A stretch of DNA of 64,000 bases, taken from Siphonodentalium dalli (lineage: Eukaryota; Mollusca; Scaphopoda; Gadilida; Siphonodentaliidae). This document shows, one piece after another, positions 12,301 to 27,300 of the stretch (positions are counted from its first letter, which is position 1; every line of letters starts with the position of its first letter). Both the position numbers and the translations under genes were made by a program. The stretch is from NCBI GenBank assembly GCA_032622095.1, contig CP136068.1:51146443-51210442 (forward strand). Reading direction: 5' to 3'. The notes beneath the pieces are model-generated. The model saw only the letters and a program-made list of their open reading frames with translations. It ran no database searches and had not been told where the DNA came from.

Positions 12301-15300
12301 CATTAACTGAAAGACGACTTACGTGTTGGAGAACCACAGAAACCACAAGACTTAGGACACGCTTGGTGGGCAAAAGTATGGTATAGTGTGCACGCCTCAG
12401 GAACGTCCGTCATCCTTTTTTCACATGTGGTTATTTGATCTTCGCATATAGCGCGAGCTGTAATGAAACAAAGAGAAAATTGAACACAACTTTCTCCCTT
12501 TCTCACTCATTTGACTTTAAACCAGTGTAGGTGAGATAATGAAACAATAAATTACAATTCAGGGTTTTGCTACGAGAACTCGGACTGTAATTGCCCAAGG
12601 TAAATTGCTTGGGGTGCACATCGGGAAACTTTCTCTGCTTGATTCCCTCTGCAGACCTATCAAAACAAGACATCCAAACAACCGTGATTATGTCCACACT
12701 CTTAAATATAACAAGCCATATAGTTACCCTAGAGTGCATATAAGCCACGGAGTGTCTATATTGTGGTGCATTCCTATAGTGTCAAGAATATTGATATCAT
12801 CAGAACCAACTCGATGGGAATTGTACCAGATGCATGTACTATTCTGTTATGTTTTAGGAACTTTGGTATAGTATCAACTTAGTGACCCAAGCAAATTGGG
12901 TGCGGCGATCACGTGGGTCGATCACGTGGGGCACGCTAAATTTTCACTATGCAAATTAAAAAAAACATGGCGGCATCGGATCGTCTTCCGAATCCAATTG
13001 AAATTTGGTCATATGAGAATGTGGTAGAATGGCTTGGGAACACCGGGTTGTCAGCCATGTCTGGCAATATAAAGGTTGTATAGATTAATAATGTTAACAT
13101 TAATTACACACAAATTCGGAAATTGTGTCGATTATTTCAGACAACGTAGGGCTACATCGAAATTTACAAACAAGACTCAGAACAGAGGTTCCATGACAGG
13201 TACAATGGGGTACCTGACCAGATACTCCATAGTACTTGGACAGTTATTCCACACAGTACCTGGATATTTGGTACCCAGAGTACCCAGACGAGTACAAGAA
13301 AACACATATTGTACACAACATTGTATAATGACATTTTTTATTATGCAGCTGTATGTTATATAAATTTTGGGAATACAATTATTGTATAATTAGAGGATGT
13401 ACATGTATGCTTCCCAGTGGCGACCGGGTTGGTGTCCGACGATTCAACAGTGGGAAAATCATAGCACCCAGTTGGAAATTTCAGTACAATTTGACATTTC
13501 CGACTTTCATATTTCGTGACATCACCGAATTCCGATAACTTTTATAAAAGTCATACTGGACTCGATTGAGTTCAATATGACTTTCGAGAGTCCAATATGA
13601 CTTTTTCCAGGTTATCATTTGACGGCTTTTGCCCAATCAGAAATAGTGTTAAGGGGTGGATAATAACACCAGCTATAATAAGACGTCTGTTGAAGGACAT
13701 TATATTTCACACTTCAGTTATAAATTCAGTTATGGATTGTTACCCTTTTGAGTGCCAGGTCCGAGTTTTGTATCAACCCATTTACCCTGTGCCAATGCAT
13801 TCTCTTATATATGCGAGTCGACCATAGGTCGCCTCGCATATATAAGAGAATGCATTGGCCTAACAATTATTCATCATTTGTTATTATTTTTTACAATTTT
13901 TTACAATTTTAATAAAAAAATTTAAATCTAAAAAAAAAACAAAAGAAATTATTTTTTTATTTTTTTTAAGGCCGATTTTACAGACCGTAAATTAGGGCCG
14001 ATGAGATCGGCCCCTGGCACTGAAAGGGTTAATAAACAAACCTGTAGGGATTGGCTTCTTGCAAATGAAAGGTAACTCTGTCCACCACGTACAGTAGTAC
14101 TCGTATTCGTCAGACCATTGGAAGTTGAGGTCTTTTGCTCCCATCTTGACGCAGTGATCTCCTGACCCCCACGAGTCTGGTTCTCCTGAAAGCCACGTGT
14201 TGATAGCCTCAAACTCTGTTCCGTCTGCCCACAGCAATTGTCCCAAGACATCCTTTGTTATTGTGCCAACCCACAGCTGATAATTAGGATCACTGTAATA
14301 CGAAAGTCTCAGTTTTTTTTGTAAAGCGACATTAAGGAATCAACATTTTCATCGAGTACTGTAAATCGTCGAAAAATCAAATATTCTATCGTCATTCCGG
14401 TCTTTGTGATGTATGTCACATAGTTTTGAGTTTTAGTTGTGTAAGAAAGACTTCATAAAGACATAATTTCACCAGGAAATCACTCCACTACACGTAAAAT
14501 CCACCGACCTCCTGTAACCAATTTCCGATTCTGAATATTTAGAACGCGGGTGTCCGGTCGATAATTGTCTGTGTTGTGTGGTAACTTGAAAATCCGTTTT
14601 GGTTGCGGGGACGATCGGAATTTTTTACGACATTTTCACAGTGAAACTTAGCGTCGCACTTCAAGCACCGACATACATACTGTGCGAGGAATTTTATTTT
14701 TAATTCTTAATAAACTACCACAATAGAGCAAATTATTTTTCGATTTACTATTTTATCACTGATAATTTTTACTATTTTGGTAGTTGATTAAGAATTTAAA
14801 CTTAGTCATAAGTGATGATAAGTTATGTATATTCATATGGATCGACTCAATGGCGTCTATTCGGAGGCAGCTAGTGTAAACACATTTATTCCAATCATAA
14901 TAACATATATACATTTGACAAAAGTTTTGACAATAAAATAGAAAATATAGTTGATCGATTGATGTGAAAGGGGGTTAAACAACAATCCCAAGGGCTTTTG
15001 TTAAGTTTGCTCCCCTTTTGGTTCGCGCCCACTCTTAATTAAGTGTAGAGGGGGGGTCGGACGGGAAGGAATGGAAATATAATAATAATATAGTATTGAT
15101 GATGTCATGAGAGGCAGGGGAGAGAGAGAAGAGAGGGAGATATCGAGAGAAAAGAAAGAGGGAGAGAGAGAGAGATATGGAGAGAGAGAGAAGAGAGAAA
15201 GAGAGAGAGAGTGAGCCTGTCTAGGTAAAGTGAGGATGTGATTCAGTTGGAGCTGATTGGTTACAATGCTGTACATATAATACTGTTTATGTCATTTATG

Positions 15301-18300
15301 TAAATGCATGTATTTATTGAGGTGGGAACATATTGATTATGAGATTGTCATTAATGGGGTGTCACAGTTTGTCTCAATGCACAAATCGGATCTATTTTAG
15401 TAGAAGAACTATTCTTTTCTATATATAGATTCTCCCATTTAGTTATGTATATTCATTTGGAGATATCTTCAGGTAATAAAAGCAAACAGCAGACAGACGA
15501 AGAGCTAATACAAGTGCAGAATGATTCAAATGCATTGTTGGGAAATGTTCAAAACATTTCCTAAGGAAACTACTTGTCAATGAGTATTTAGTACAAAAAA
15601 GTTTAATCTCGTATTTTACTGCATTGCACTATCGTCCATGTTCATGAATACATCTATATACAACTAATAAAATAGTTATTAATCAAAGAAACGTTTAGAT
15701 ACTGCGAAATTCTTCTGAACAAAACACTACAATAAAAACTGTATAGCCATCTCTATTGCAAGGAAGATATGTTTGTATTACGCGTAAACGTACCATATGT
15801 TATTGAATGTTTATGCGTAAGGTTTGACTTTATTCAATATAAATCTATCAATAACATCTCACCTGATTTCACCCATAAATTCCATCTCTTCCATCGATGT
15901 TGGGCGAACCAGTGTCGCCTGCTGATCAACACAAGCTTGTTTGGCGTCAGTCAATAGTTCGCCATTAGAATGATAATTGTAACATGCAGAGTTGAACAGC
16001 TTCCAGCCATCTGGGCATCCTTAATCAAGAAATACAAACAAGATGAGGGAATGCAGATAAATGGAATTAAATTAATGTAGCTAAATCATAATGGTACCCT
16101 CTCTAAACAGGAATGTTATTAACACCAAACACCAAGTTAGAGTTACTTTGTGCCACCAATGGCCACCATGTATTGTAATATAGGAAACCTAACCTAAGCA
16201 TATTCGCGGGGGTTCCGAATGATTTCGTTGGAATTCCATCGGGATTTCAGTCTAGGTGTGAATCCCAACCGGGATTTCTTTATTCTGCCGGGTATCTACT
16301 GGGATAACGTCGGGATCCCAGTCAGAAATTTTCTCTGGATATCGCGCTGTTTCAAGTGCTACCGAATTACTTATCCCGATTATCTCCCGTATATGCCGAT
16401 CGATATACTGCAGTGTATCCAATCTGAGTAGTTATCCGGTATATACCGATCGATATACTGCAGTGTATCCAATCTGAGTAGTTATCCGGTATATACCGAT
16501 CGATATACTGCAGTGTATCCAATCTGAGTAGTTATCCGGTATATACCGATCGATATACTGCAGTGTATCCTATCTGAGAAGTTTACATCACATGAAAATA
16601 TTGAACTTCATATTCTTTACGTTTCGAGTTTTAGTCTATGCATAACAAGCTATATAATAAGTATCTTTCCCATCTATTTTCCTGTCGGGTGTATCACCGT
16701 GACGCTAAATTGGATTTTAGATTTATAGTCCGTATCAGACACATTGTATCAAAACCAATGAAATATTAAGCAATGTGCAGTATTTGCTGTGATGATATTT
16801 TCGCACAATACCAGAATTGATATTAGAGTCTTTGGATCTCAAAGTCAAAAACAATCTGAACATGGTACTCACATCCAGAAACATATCTCACTGTACTGAC
16901 CACATTCTGTTGGTTAAATTTCCACTAACAAAACACATACTCTTAACCACATTCTATTTGTTAAAGTTTGGTGGAACTTTATATCAAAATTTGCTGCTTA
17001 CACGCATCTGCATTTCCATGTCATTGGGGAATCATTGCGGTTTATTTACAGACGAAAGTCGGTCCAGAACGGAGGAGTATTTGCGTACTTCGGTCGCTTT
17101 GTTTTCTGAAATTATTCGATCGTCGTGACATTCTCGGTGATAATAAGTGAAGCTACATTCTTTCAGTGGACCAAGTGCTTGGGTATTTATTATCAGTTTG
17201 GTTCTCTGAAATAAGTACATAATATGTCTTTAAATATACTGGATATGAACTTAGCTACTTACCTCCACAGACATAGCCCACTGTTGACCATGTATTGTCG
17301 GTTAAACACACCGATTTCATGGTCTGGTCCGTATTTGAGCATGCAAATGTGACCGCGTCTCCCACACTGTACGTGGATTGAGCTTGGCCAACAAGAGTAC
17401 TGTCAGCTGGTACTTCAGGAACCGAACACGAAATCGCATTGACTACAATACATAATAGTGACAAAATATCAGATGATTCACCCTAATATAATTTGATGAT
17501 CAATCATGTCATTCAAGATGAACAATCAATGTATAACTCTGCTAAACTTCTGAAAATGGGTATGAAAATGAGTACGATGATGCAGTCACTCACAGATGTT
17601 CAATGGCACTACTCTGTATTCAAAAACACGGTTTAGTAAAGTTCACTCGCTTAATATAAGGCATGTAGTCGTGTGCATGTCATTGCCATGTTTAGACAGG
17701 CAGGTATATGTTTCCATATTAAATTAGGCTCGATACTTCATTCATTTACTCCTTTAGAATATTCTACTCAATGTTTTTTCACATTCAGATACAATTCCTC
17801 TGTGGTGTGTATACAGCAGTTTAACCCTTTTTATACCAATTACCGATTGACGGATAGTTGATAGTTACTAGTTAGGAATTGTTCAGATAATATTGTTGTT
17901 TGTTGAACTTATTATCTGGATAGTTCCCACCAAAGAATATGAATCTGTCTCCACTTGTATTAGCTTTTCGTGTGCTGTCGAGCCTGTCGTCTGCTCTTAT
18001 TACCGGAACATCCCTCGAAATTTAAAATGTACTATGCCCATATATAATGTTATAACTGGGTGGCAGAACACAGTTAGTATTGAGTGGTGGTCCCGTGATT
18101 GGTGCGCTTGTCAAGTAGCGTCACGGAATGACGATGGCGGCTTTATAATCCTATTGTATGCCATTGAACGTCAAAGGCTGCGTTGGTAACCTTCAGCAAG
18201 CTGCATCCTACTACAGCTGTCGCGGGGTGTCGCCTGCTGATGGGTGGATAGTATTAGTACATGTATGATCATTCTGAAATGTCCAGTAGCTGCACGGACC

Positions 18301-21300
18301 CCCCCCCCCCCCCCCACAAGCGTGAATGGGTAATAAATGGGGTTCGCACATTGAAGTAGTTTACGGTGGAACGCGTCCAATAAAGTACACAAATCAGCAT
18401 AGATTCTGCTGTGAATCTCTAGGGCACAGGTATTAACTTTATTTATAAATTGTATTATCATTATCATGGAGTTTCTACATCAAAACATAACAAAGTTCCC
18501 AGGTATTAAACTGGCTGACTATGATCTCTGTTGGTCTCGCCCATACACAACAGACAGTCATGACATGAATCACGATCTAATAGGATCATTATTGTCATTA
18601 TTGAATGTTTAGTTTCACACGAAACCAAAATGTGTTCTGTCTTGAAAACGCAATCCATGTTGATTATTATAAAAACCAACTAGTTTTCGATCAGAACCAG
18701 TTGAGGGTTATTGATCAGAACCACTTTGGTCACATATCTATGACAACAAGCCATATCTGGTTTTGAACACTCCTTCCAGTTGTTAGGATAGCGCACATTC
18801 TTCGGCATTATTCAGTCCAGTATATTCGTACGGAAGTTTCTTTTAACGAAATGAAGAATCCTAAGTGAATATAACATCTATATTTTAATTTTATTTGTAA
18901 CAAAAATGTAAACAAGGAAAGAAAAGCAATAGACGTTTTCTCACAGTATAAATGTGTATACATAAATTGCGAGTGCGTATACATATCGATACTAATTTCT
19001 TATGACAGCGAGCATCAAAATGAGATCGTACAGGCTAAGCGTGGAGTATCTATAGTGTAACAGACTACCAGTAACAAAAAGTGCCGTTTAGCGACATTGG
19101 CGAATATCGTCCTGTTTTTTCTTGCATACGCCATGTAGAATTATGTTCTTATTGGTATATAACACGTTTCTTCTAATCCAACCCGGAACCATTGTTGTGT
19201 CCCAAATGAACATAGAACATACTAGTTATAGGCATTTTGCTGAATATGCTGTTCTAGTTGGTTATTTACCATATATGTGATCTATGGTGTCATCCTTGCA
19301 TTGTTACAACGTAATTGGCGATAGGCAACATGAACTTGATGTCGCTATGTTTCTTCGGTTGCTATAGTCCCAGCCGAACGGCTCCATATATCTATCGGAT
19401 TCTGTTATATTGATCAATACCCATGAGGAACCAAACATTTTAAAAGTGTACCCGTGGTACTCATTATATTGCATTCTACTCACCGTTAACAACTTCTGAT
19501 TCGGCTAGAGTACAGTAATCACACGACAACATGCACCACTCCATCCCGTCCACTGTTAAACAGAACCCTGGTATGCTCGCTATATCTTCATCGCATGAAA
19601 CACCTTTGTTATAACATTTTTCTGTAAAACATTAATTTAAAACACTTTCTGAAAATGTATTGACGAGTAGTTCTCTTAGGAAATGTTCAGAAAATTGTCG
19701 TTTGTTGATCTTGTTATCTGAACATTTTCCAACAATGAATAAGAATACTTCATTATATTTTTGTCTATCTGTCGTCTGCCCATTTTCCGCGAATACCCCT
19801 AAAAATTAATAATAGACCATTCCAGTACCAGATAATCCATTCAGTAAAGAAAGAGTTAATTTAGGCTGGTTGGTGTTTGATGCCGTTTCAGTATAACCAT
19901 TATGCCTTATAATGATGTCAGTTGTATTGGTGGAGAAAAAAGGAACGGTTAATTTCACCCTGATTGAAACCACCGACCCCTGGTAACGTTGCCCAGATAC
20001 GGAGGAATCGATTTATATTCCCAGTGTGGGGAAGACCAATCTGCTGTTATCTTAAATCGAACCAACTTCACTATAGCGCACACTACCAAATGAGCCACTG
20101 GGGAACCCCTCGAAATTAAGACAGTACAGGACTCCCGACACCGACTATGGTTATTTCAATGAGTGCCGAGCAAATGAATTTGTTGAATAGAACAGTTTTA
20201 ATTCACATAGCTTTAGCAGACATTTCCATTTGGACATATATGCATGACTCCAGCCGACAGTCGGACAAGCAAGGGTTCTCCATACCAGTTGTAAAAAGCC
20301 CCACTCTGCAGGAGAAAACAGTTATGCCCCTTTACTTCGCCCCCACTGGGTCAAATGTTGGGGGTCTCGTTTGGACAGAGTAAGAAATATAGGACTATCT
20401 TGTATATTGGGTGCATAATGCATGGTTACCATAACACAGAATGTGGGACTATCTTGTGTAATGGGTGCATAATGCATGGTTACCATAACACAGAATGTTA
20501 GTACTGTAAAACGTGTATATTTATAAATTACGTTTAGAGTAAATTAGAGAAATACCGTCAAATACGACCACCACAAGATGAACAGTGGATAACCATATTC
20601 CATTTATATTGGCGTTGTAAGTAGACAATTTAGCATTAATACAATCCCAACTATGAAGAAAGAAAATGAACTGAAAATTATTGACGTTAAAAATACCTTG
20701 AATTGTCCTAACATCTAACAAACTCGTGTGAAACATTTATAGTGTTGACCATATGGACTTTGTCACATGTGATCAACACAATGACTAACCTTTTCGACAA
20801 ACATCGCAATAACCTCTGCCCCCGCCTATATCGATGTAGCACCACGGGCGGCGCCCGTGGCCAGGATTCCGGCAAAAATTGTCATCTAATCCGTCGTTAA
20901 GGTCACTGCAATGCAATGATTAATTCTCTTGACACGTGACAGATGAGTATGGAGATTAACATAACCTATATATAAAAATCGGCATCACGTATATACAATA
21001 TGTGCAAAATGTTGGCGGCATTGGTTATCATGTATATGTGTTCATTCATGGTTACAGAGGTAGCAATAAATAAATAATTCAGATGGTATGTGTCAACCAA
21101 GCGGATTTTCGTCGAACCTCTTAAAAATGGTATGCATAAATTTGCATTGACGTCGTATTTGACATGGGTTTTGCACATTGAGAAGTTCGTCCATTGTTGT
21201 AATATTTGGTCTGTCATGTATTTTTCTGCAATGGTGCGAGAATCGACAACAGTTAAACCGGTAATACCGAATCCTGGAAACCAGGACTGGTAGGCATTTT

Positions 21301-24300
21301 GCCACTAGTAGTAACTATTTTAGTAGCACAAGAAAACATATATATATTTATGTAGAAATATTCGCCATACCATATTAGAATGCTATAGTCTATGTAAATA
21401 ATATTGGGGTTATAAAGATGATTTATTGGAATCAAATTTCCGAAATAATACGTCATTTCGCCTTTGAAACAATATATCGCACCACAACTAAAATAGAAAC
21501 TTCAAGTGATATCACTGTAACTTATATAATTCTTACTAAAACTGTATAGAGTCTCACGATAGGCGCCATAACTGTTCTCCGTATCGGTGGTTCCAGGCAC
21601 CAGTAGGTTTTCAAACAAAGATGACTTTCAGCCATTTTTTTCTTTGAACGTCAGACAGGCGGATCGATATTTAGCTACGTTAGATCCAGCGGTGCCAGAT
21701 TCTTCTTCCCCAGTTTAACCCCCCGCACCCGAGTTTAAAACAGCCTTTAACCAACAATGATAGTCCAATTAAATCATGGTGTAGGGTCTGTTCCCACCGA
21801 CATGTCATTGCGACATCAATGTGTGTGTCGCTCATTGTGGAGTTAATTATCATCGCCAATCAACCACATCATCGTGGTGACCAATTACCGTTGGCCGGCG
21901 TCTCGCCTGGTTGGTACAGTTATTCATTTTACTACATGGTCCAGAAACTGCATTTGTCCGGAAATGTTCGTAAAAGAAAGAAAAGAACCGATGGGAGAAT
22001 TCCTGGCAGATACTTGGCTATGTGTGTCCACCTTGGAATTTTCAGCTTCACCCACTTGAACCAGATCGAAATTTCCAAGACCGGACAGTTCCACGTACAC
22101 ATCCCACCTACCATATCCCTGTCCCAACATCCCTGATCACAGGGTCTCTCATAATTGCTAGCAATATCAATTCAATCTAAAAAGGTTATATGACGGACGG
22201 TTTCTTTCGACAGTTTCTTGGCGAATTTTATTCAGCATTGTATCGTTGGATCGGATCACCCAGATCTCTCAATACTCACTCCTCGGTATGTCCTTCGTGT
22301 AAGAATACCCTAACCTCACACTAGCCCTAACCCTAACCCTATATAACCCTGACCCTAATCATAACCTTATATAACCCTGACCCTAACCCTAACCCTAACC
22401 CTAATACATATGGAGAATGGAGTGGGTATGTGGTTTCGTGTATGTAGAGACATTACTGCTAAACCTTGGTCTCCCTGGAGAGATTGTTTATTCCTCCTTA
22501 TCAATGAAGATGATAGATATATACATAGTTATGGAATTATCACACGAGAGGTAATATACGGTATATACGCCGATGTGTGCATAGACAAAACAAATAAATG
22601 AAATGAGTGTTTCTCTCATATGATATTTATGAAACGAGTCTAAGAATTTTCAGTTTCAGAACTGAAAATTCGTGACGAGTTTCATAAATATCATATGAGA
22701 GAAACACGAATTACATATTCTATTTATCATATGACACCTATAAATTGATTATGATGTCCAAAACGCACACAAATCACTAAATAGCTATATGACATCGGCA
22801 GCAAAAGGTTAATGTGACGTCACTTCATTGCACCGGAAGCCCAATTACACCTGGTGAACTAACATAAATAATATGCACGCGAAGATATAGTGCGCTATTC
22901 TGTTCTCAGTTTGTGACATTATATCGTATGTTTATTAGATAAATACGAATTACATGTTCTATTTATCGTACAACAATGTCCAAAACTATATATTTCAAGA
23001 TTATAATTGCGAGAATTTCGGCATCGCGTTGATTGACGCGCACGAATTTGACCTGCATTTAGTTAGAGATGCGGCTCGGCCCCGGCTGCCATTCAGCACA
23101 CACTTTTTGTCAACAAACCAATCAAATTATCGGAAGGTGATATGAACAAGTAATTGATATGAAATTGATTTATGACATACTTTCCAACGTAAATAATGAT
23201 TGAGTCATATGATAAATGCATATACGTCATTGAGGTATCCGATATGACACAGATATTTTCATCAAAACTCTTAATCAGAACATAGGATGAAAATAAACCG
23301 CAGATCGATATTGCTTGAAACGACGATATTCATCACACAACAGTTTCCATTGGGATACTACCGCCATGGCAGTTAGTCCAAGTCTTCTCGTACTAAAACC
23401 GGCTAAGATATTGGGATGGAGGTGCCGGTCTTTAGTCCGAGTTCCAGGCCCATGGTCTCCTTTGACACGAGTTAATCGTTAGTGACCCGCTCAAATAAAA
23501 CCACAATTATATGAAATAAAATATCACAATTGCTACAATAAACGGATAGTTTCCGCAGAAGACATGCTATTTGATCTGAAACCCACATCGGTTGTGAATT
23601 GAAAGCGGTAATTTAATGTGAAAAGAAACTTTTGCCGCAGTGTTTACATATTTTTTAAAGTATGCGAACTCAGTTGACCTTGCGAACTGCGTTCGGCATT
23701 TTCCGGTGAAAATATTCCGTAGATTTTCAATCAACCACGCACGATGAATTCTCCATTGTAATCGTAATTATACGTGACAATAAATAAATTATTACATAGA
23801 TTAAATACATATTGAAGATATAAATGTAATACATTAAATAAATTACGGGAATTATAACCATCTCACAGTTTAAAACAGTGTAAACACAATGACCATTAGA
23901 ATATCATGGGGGCCGCCATTTTGTTTGTATCGAAATTCGTCTCGGCCAAAACAAACACCGGACAATGCCGAAGTTCTTCGGAACCTGAGTTCGGCTTTCA
24001 GTTAAGTAAACAAACAGAAAAAACAGCGATGTTGGTGACAATCAACCGGAATATTCTATGCGTAATTTAACATGAAAGTTAGATTATTATACACCATTAT
24101 GACCATGATATGTCTCTCTTTCCGATGTATATAGCATCATGTATTGATTCATTAGGTAAATCGAGTAAAATACACCACAGATTCCCGCCACAGATCGTGG
24201 GCGTAACTCGTGTGATAGGATTGGTATGCAAGCGGGCTGGGACTAAAAACAGCAAATCGCCATCCCAATATCTTAGCTGGTTTTAGTACAAGAAGACTGG

Positions 24301-27300
24301 GACTACATGGCAGTATGCAAGGAATGTATTGGTATTCATATATTAATAGAAAATCCGATCAAAATATGTTCGCTATCTTAACTATAAATTTGTCACTATC
24401 TAATTAGGCAAGTACGATTGTTTAGGTGGACGATATAGAGACATTACTGCTAAACTTGGATCTGCATGGACCGGGTTTAAACCAGATATGAAGAATGTTT
24501 CACTTAGACCTGCTATCTCGTGTTTGAACTATGGTTGTAGCTGTCAAACTACCGTTTAAACCTGGATGTTTGCGTAGACCAGGTTTAAACTGTGGATTAA
24601 GAATCCGGCGCTGTAGAATCCGTGGAATATATTATTATATTGCCGGGTGTAGTGTGTGAAATCGCACATACTTGAAACAACTATACAATCTCTCTCAAAA
24701 ATTACCATGCAACATTCAGAGCATTCATTTATCGACGAGATTATTGTTTAGCTACGACTGGACTACCTTTCCCGCCACTTACATATTAAATTATTTCGAC
24801 TATTTTAAAGCCATGTCATGGCGGTTCGCGCTCCAAAATACGAACAAGGAGTTTGGGCCCCAAACAAAAAACAACCATTTGCACGACATTGAACAGAAAA
24901 GAGCGTTTCGTGTTATTTCTATTCCTGATATGGTAGCAATAAAGAGCGTTTGTCTGACTTCGAGCGAAAAATTTAAAACGGCTGGAAAATGGTTGTGATT
25001 TTGGCAAGTGTTTTTTCAAAGCATATGAAGCCGGCAAACCAGTATTTCGTGCAGTTATCGACCTACCGTATCCGTCCCTTCAAATTACGTTGACAAAATT
25101 TGGAGCTTCGAATGAGCCATGTCCGTTTAAGTCTGAAATGTGGCGCAGTCGGGTTTAAAGCTGACTGACCACAACCATATGTTTTGTCCAATACGGAAAC
25201 TATACTCACTATGGGTGGAAAGGATGGTGTCTTTGGTGTCTGAAATCCTTCCACGACATGCATATATCCATATCAGCCGTGAACATGATGTTACCACGAT
25301 AGCTCGCACCCTTGTCGGCGACATCATAACACATGTCTTGCGCTGCGACGAAAAAACGTGCATTTATCGGCGCATTTGCAATTTCTATTGCGCTATATCG
25401 TGTACTTGTATACGTACGATACATGATTATACATGGTGCCTTGACACATGCAGGTGCCACTTTGAATCCATGTTGTCACTTAAACAGTTGTTCAGCTACC
25501 TCAACTATTTCAAAATAAGACTCAAGAAGCTTCTGTTTGAAACACGAAGAAAGGCGAACTGGGTGTGCAGCCAGGCGTGACTGGCCACCGAATCGAAAGG
25601 TTTTTATGCGGTTGTCGTTTCAGTGTACAAATATTTTCAAAAATAAAGACGGTTTTATTTAAGGTCGGATGAATAAAAATGCATTACTCACAAACTCCCA
25701 CCAACGTTTAGCGGATGTTAACACGAACGAAGGACTCACGTGTAATTAGTTCTATTCTGGCCTTGAACCCAGTCTGTCGACCTTCATAATTCGTTCTCAT
25801 GATCAGTGAAAGTGTGTTGTCTTTGGTGAGAACTGATGGTTTAAACTCCCCCTCACAGTATCTGAAATAAGATAGTTTCATTAATAAATTGTAGCTTTCG
25901 ACCGTATATTGCAGCGCATGTATCTACATAATGTAGAGAATAACAGAAAATCAAGATATACCATCATGCTCCCTATAACAAAGACTACCCTGGGATTTCA
26001 ACTGCCACAATACGGTTCTATAGATTCAAATATTCTGGCAAATAAACTGTCCTACGTGTATCAGCTGCACGATCCTATGCTTCATGCTTGACTCAGTGAG
26101 GGTAAACATGTGGTTGTGATCATAGTCAGGTGTAGACTCGACTGCGTCAAATTTCAGAATAAAATATAACATAATGTTTAAGAGGCGGTAAAGATAGTCC
26201 ATTCGTAGCCAATTTATAAATCAGTTGATAAGCACATCGCGGTTTTCGAGTTCTGGTTGTTTTCTATGCGTGTCGGCCACCGTTTCGCATACTAAATACT
26301 AAATATGATTCATTTCCGATCTTGTCGACAAATGTAAATTGAAAAAAGTTGCAAGGTGCTTGTTATGAAAGATAGCATAGGGGGTTCCAATGCTGGGTGA
26401 TTTCGCACAACGCACCCCGCGTATAGAATATTAAAGTCCTCAGATTCTAGAAGTTGGACATAGATGGATCTAAACCATCCTAAAATGTCGTTATATATAC
26501 TCACTTGTATCCTGGTTGACCCAGCTTTTCGTTTCTTATTTCCAATGAATCAATGCAACCCGTGGTTCCGCCCGGCTGACCTTCAAAATCAAAATGACTG
26601 AAGGTCATCTTCATTTGACAACCTGCTGGCGCCTGTAATAGAGAACAGTAATGGTGCCTATGGAATTACAATTTCGGATCCTGTAATTCAATAGCGATAA
26701 ATGCCGGCAAGTACATTTGTATGTATCACAGCCTGCGTTAGTCGATAAGAAAACGAGTACAAAATATAAATACACATTTACACATTGCTATTGATATAAT
26801 GCATTATAAATCATAATAGCATTAGCTACATGTTTGTTAAAATGGCGCACTCGTTCTTAATTTGAGCCAAAATTGATCAAACAAATCCTTAATTTAAGAC
26901 AACATTAGATTTGGGAGGCGACCAATCCGAAATTTTCCACCAACGTGAGTGATTTTGAAATCTAATATTTCTAGCAGGGACATTGTCTTGTAGATGCATA
27001 AATCAAGACCCCTATGAACGCCATTCTACCACTGAAGGACATCTCTTATCAACGCCACTGGATCATTGAAGGACACCTCTTATCAACGCCACTGGATCAT
27101 TGAATGACACCTCTTATCAACGCCACTGGATCATTGAAGGACACCTCTTATCAACGTCACTGGATCATTGAGGGACACCTATCAACTTCACAGTACCATT
27201 GAAGGACACCTCTTATCAACGTCACTGGATCATTGAAGGATACCTCTTATCAACGTCACTGGATCATTGAAGGACACCCTTATCAACGCCACGGGATCAT

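Noticed and set aside
15113-15276. Minus-strand Ser/Leu-rich frame
   Set aside because: Translation of an AG microsatellite.
21240-21330. Possible kringle first half (TTSGK and YQSW words near 21.3 kb, minus strand)
   Set aside because: The two words are in different frames, the expected cysteine is missing and no donor gives the required phase 2.
24672-24998. 108-codon plus-strand frame
   Set aside because: No recognisable domain and equally long frame on the opposite strand.
25140-25580. 146-codon plus-strand frame
   Set aside because: No domain, no splice context, cysteine-rich low-complexity text and overlapping frames on the other strand; no support as a gene.
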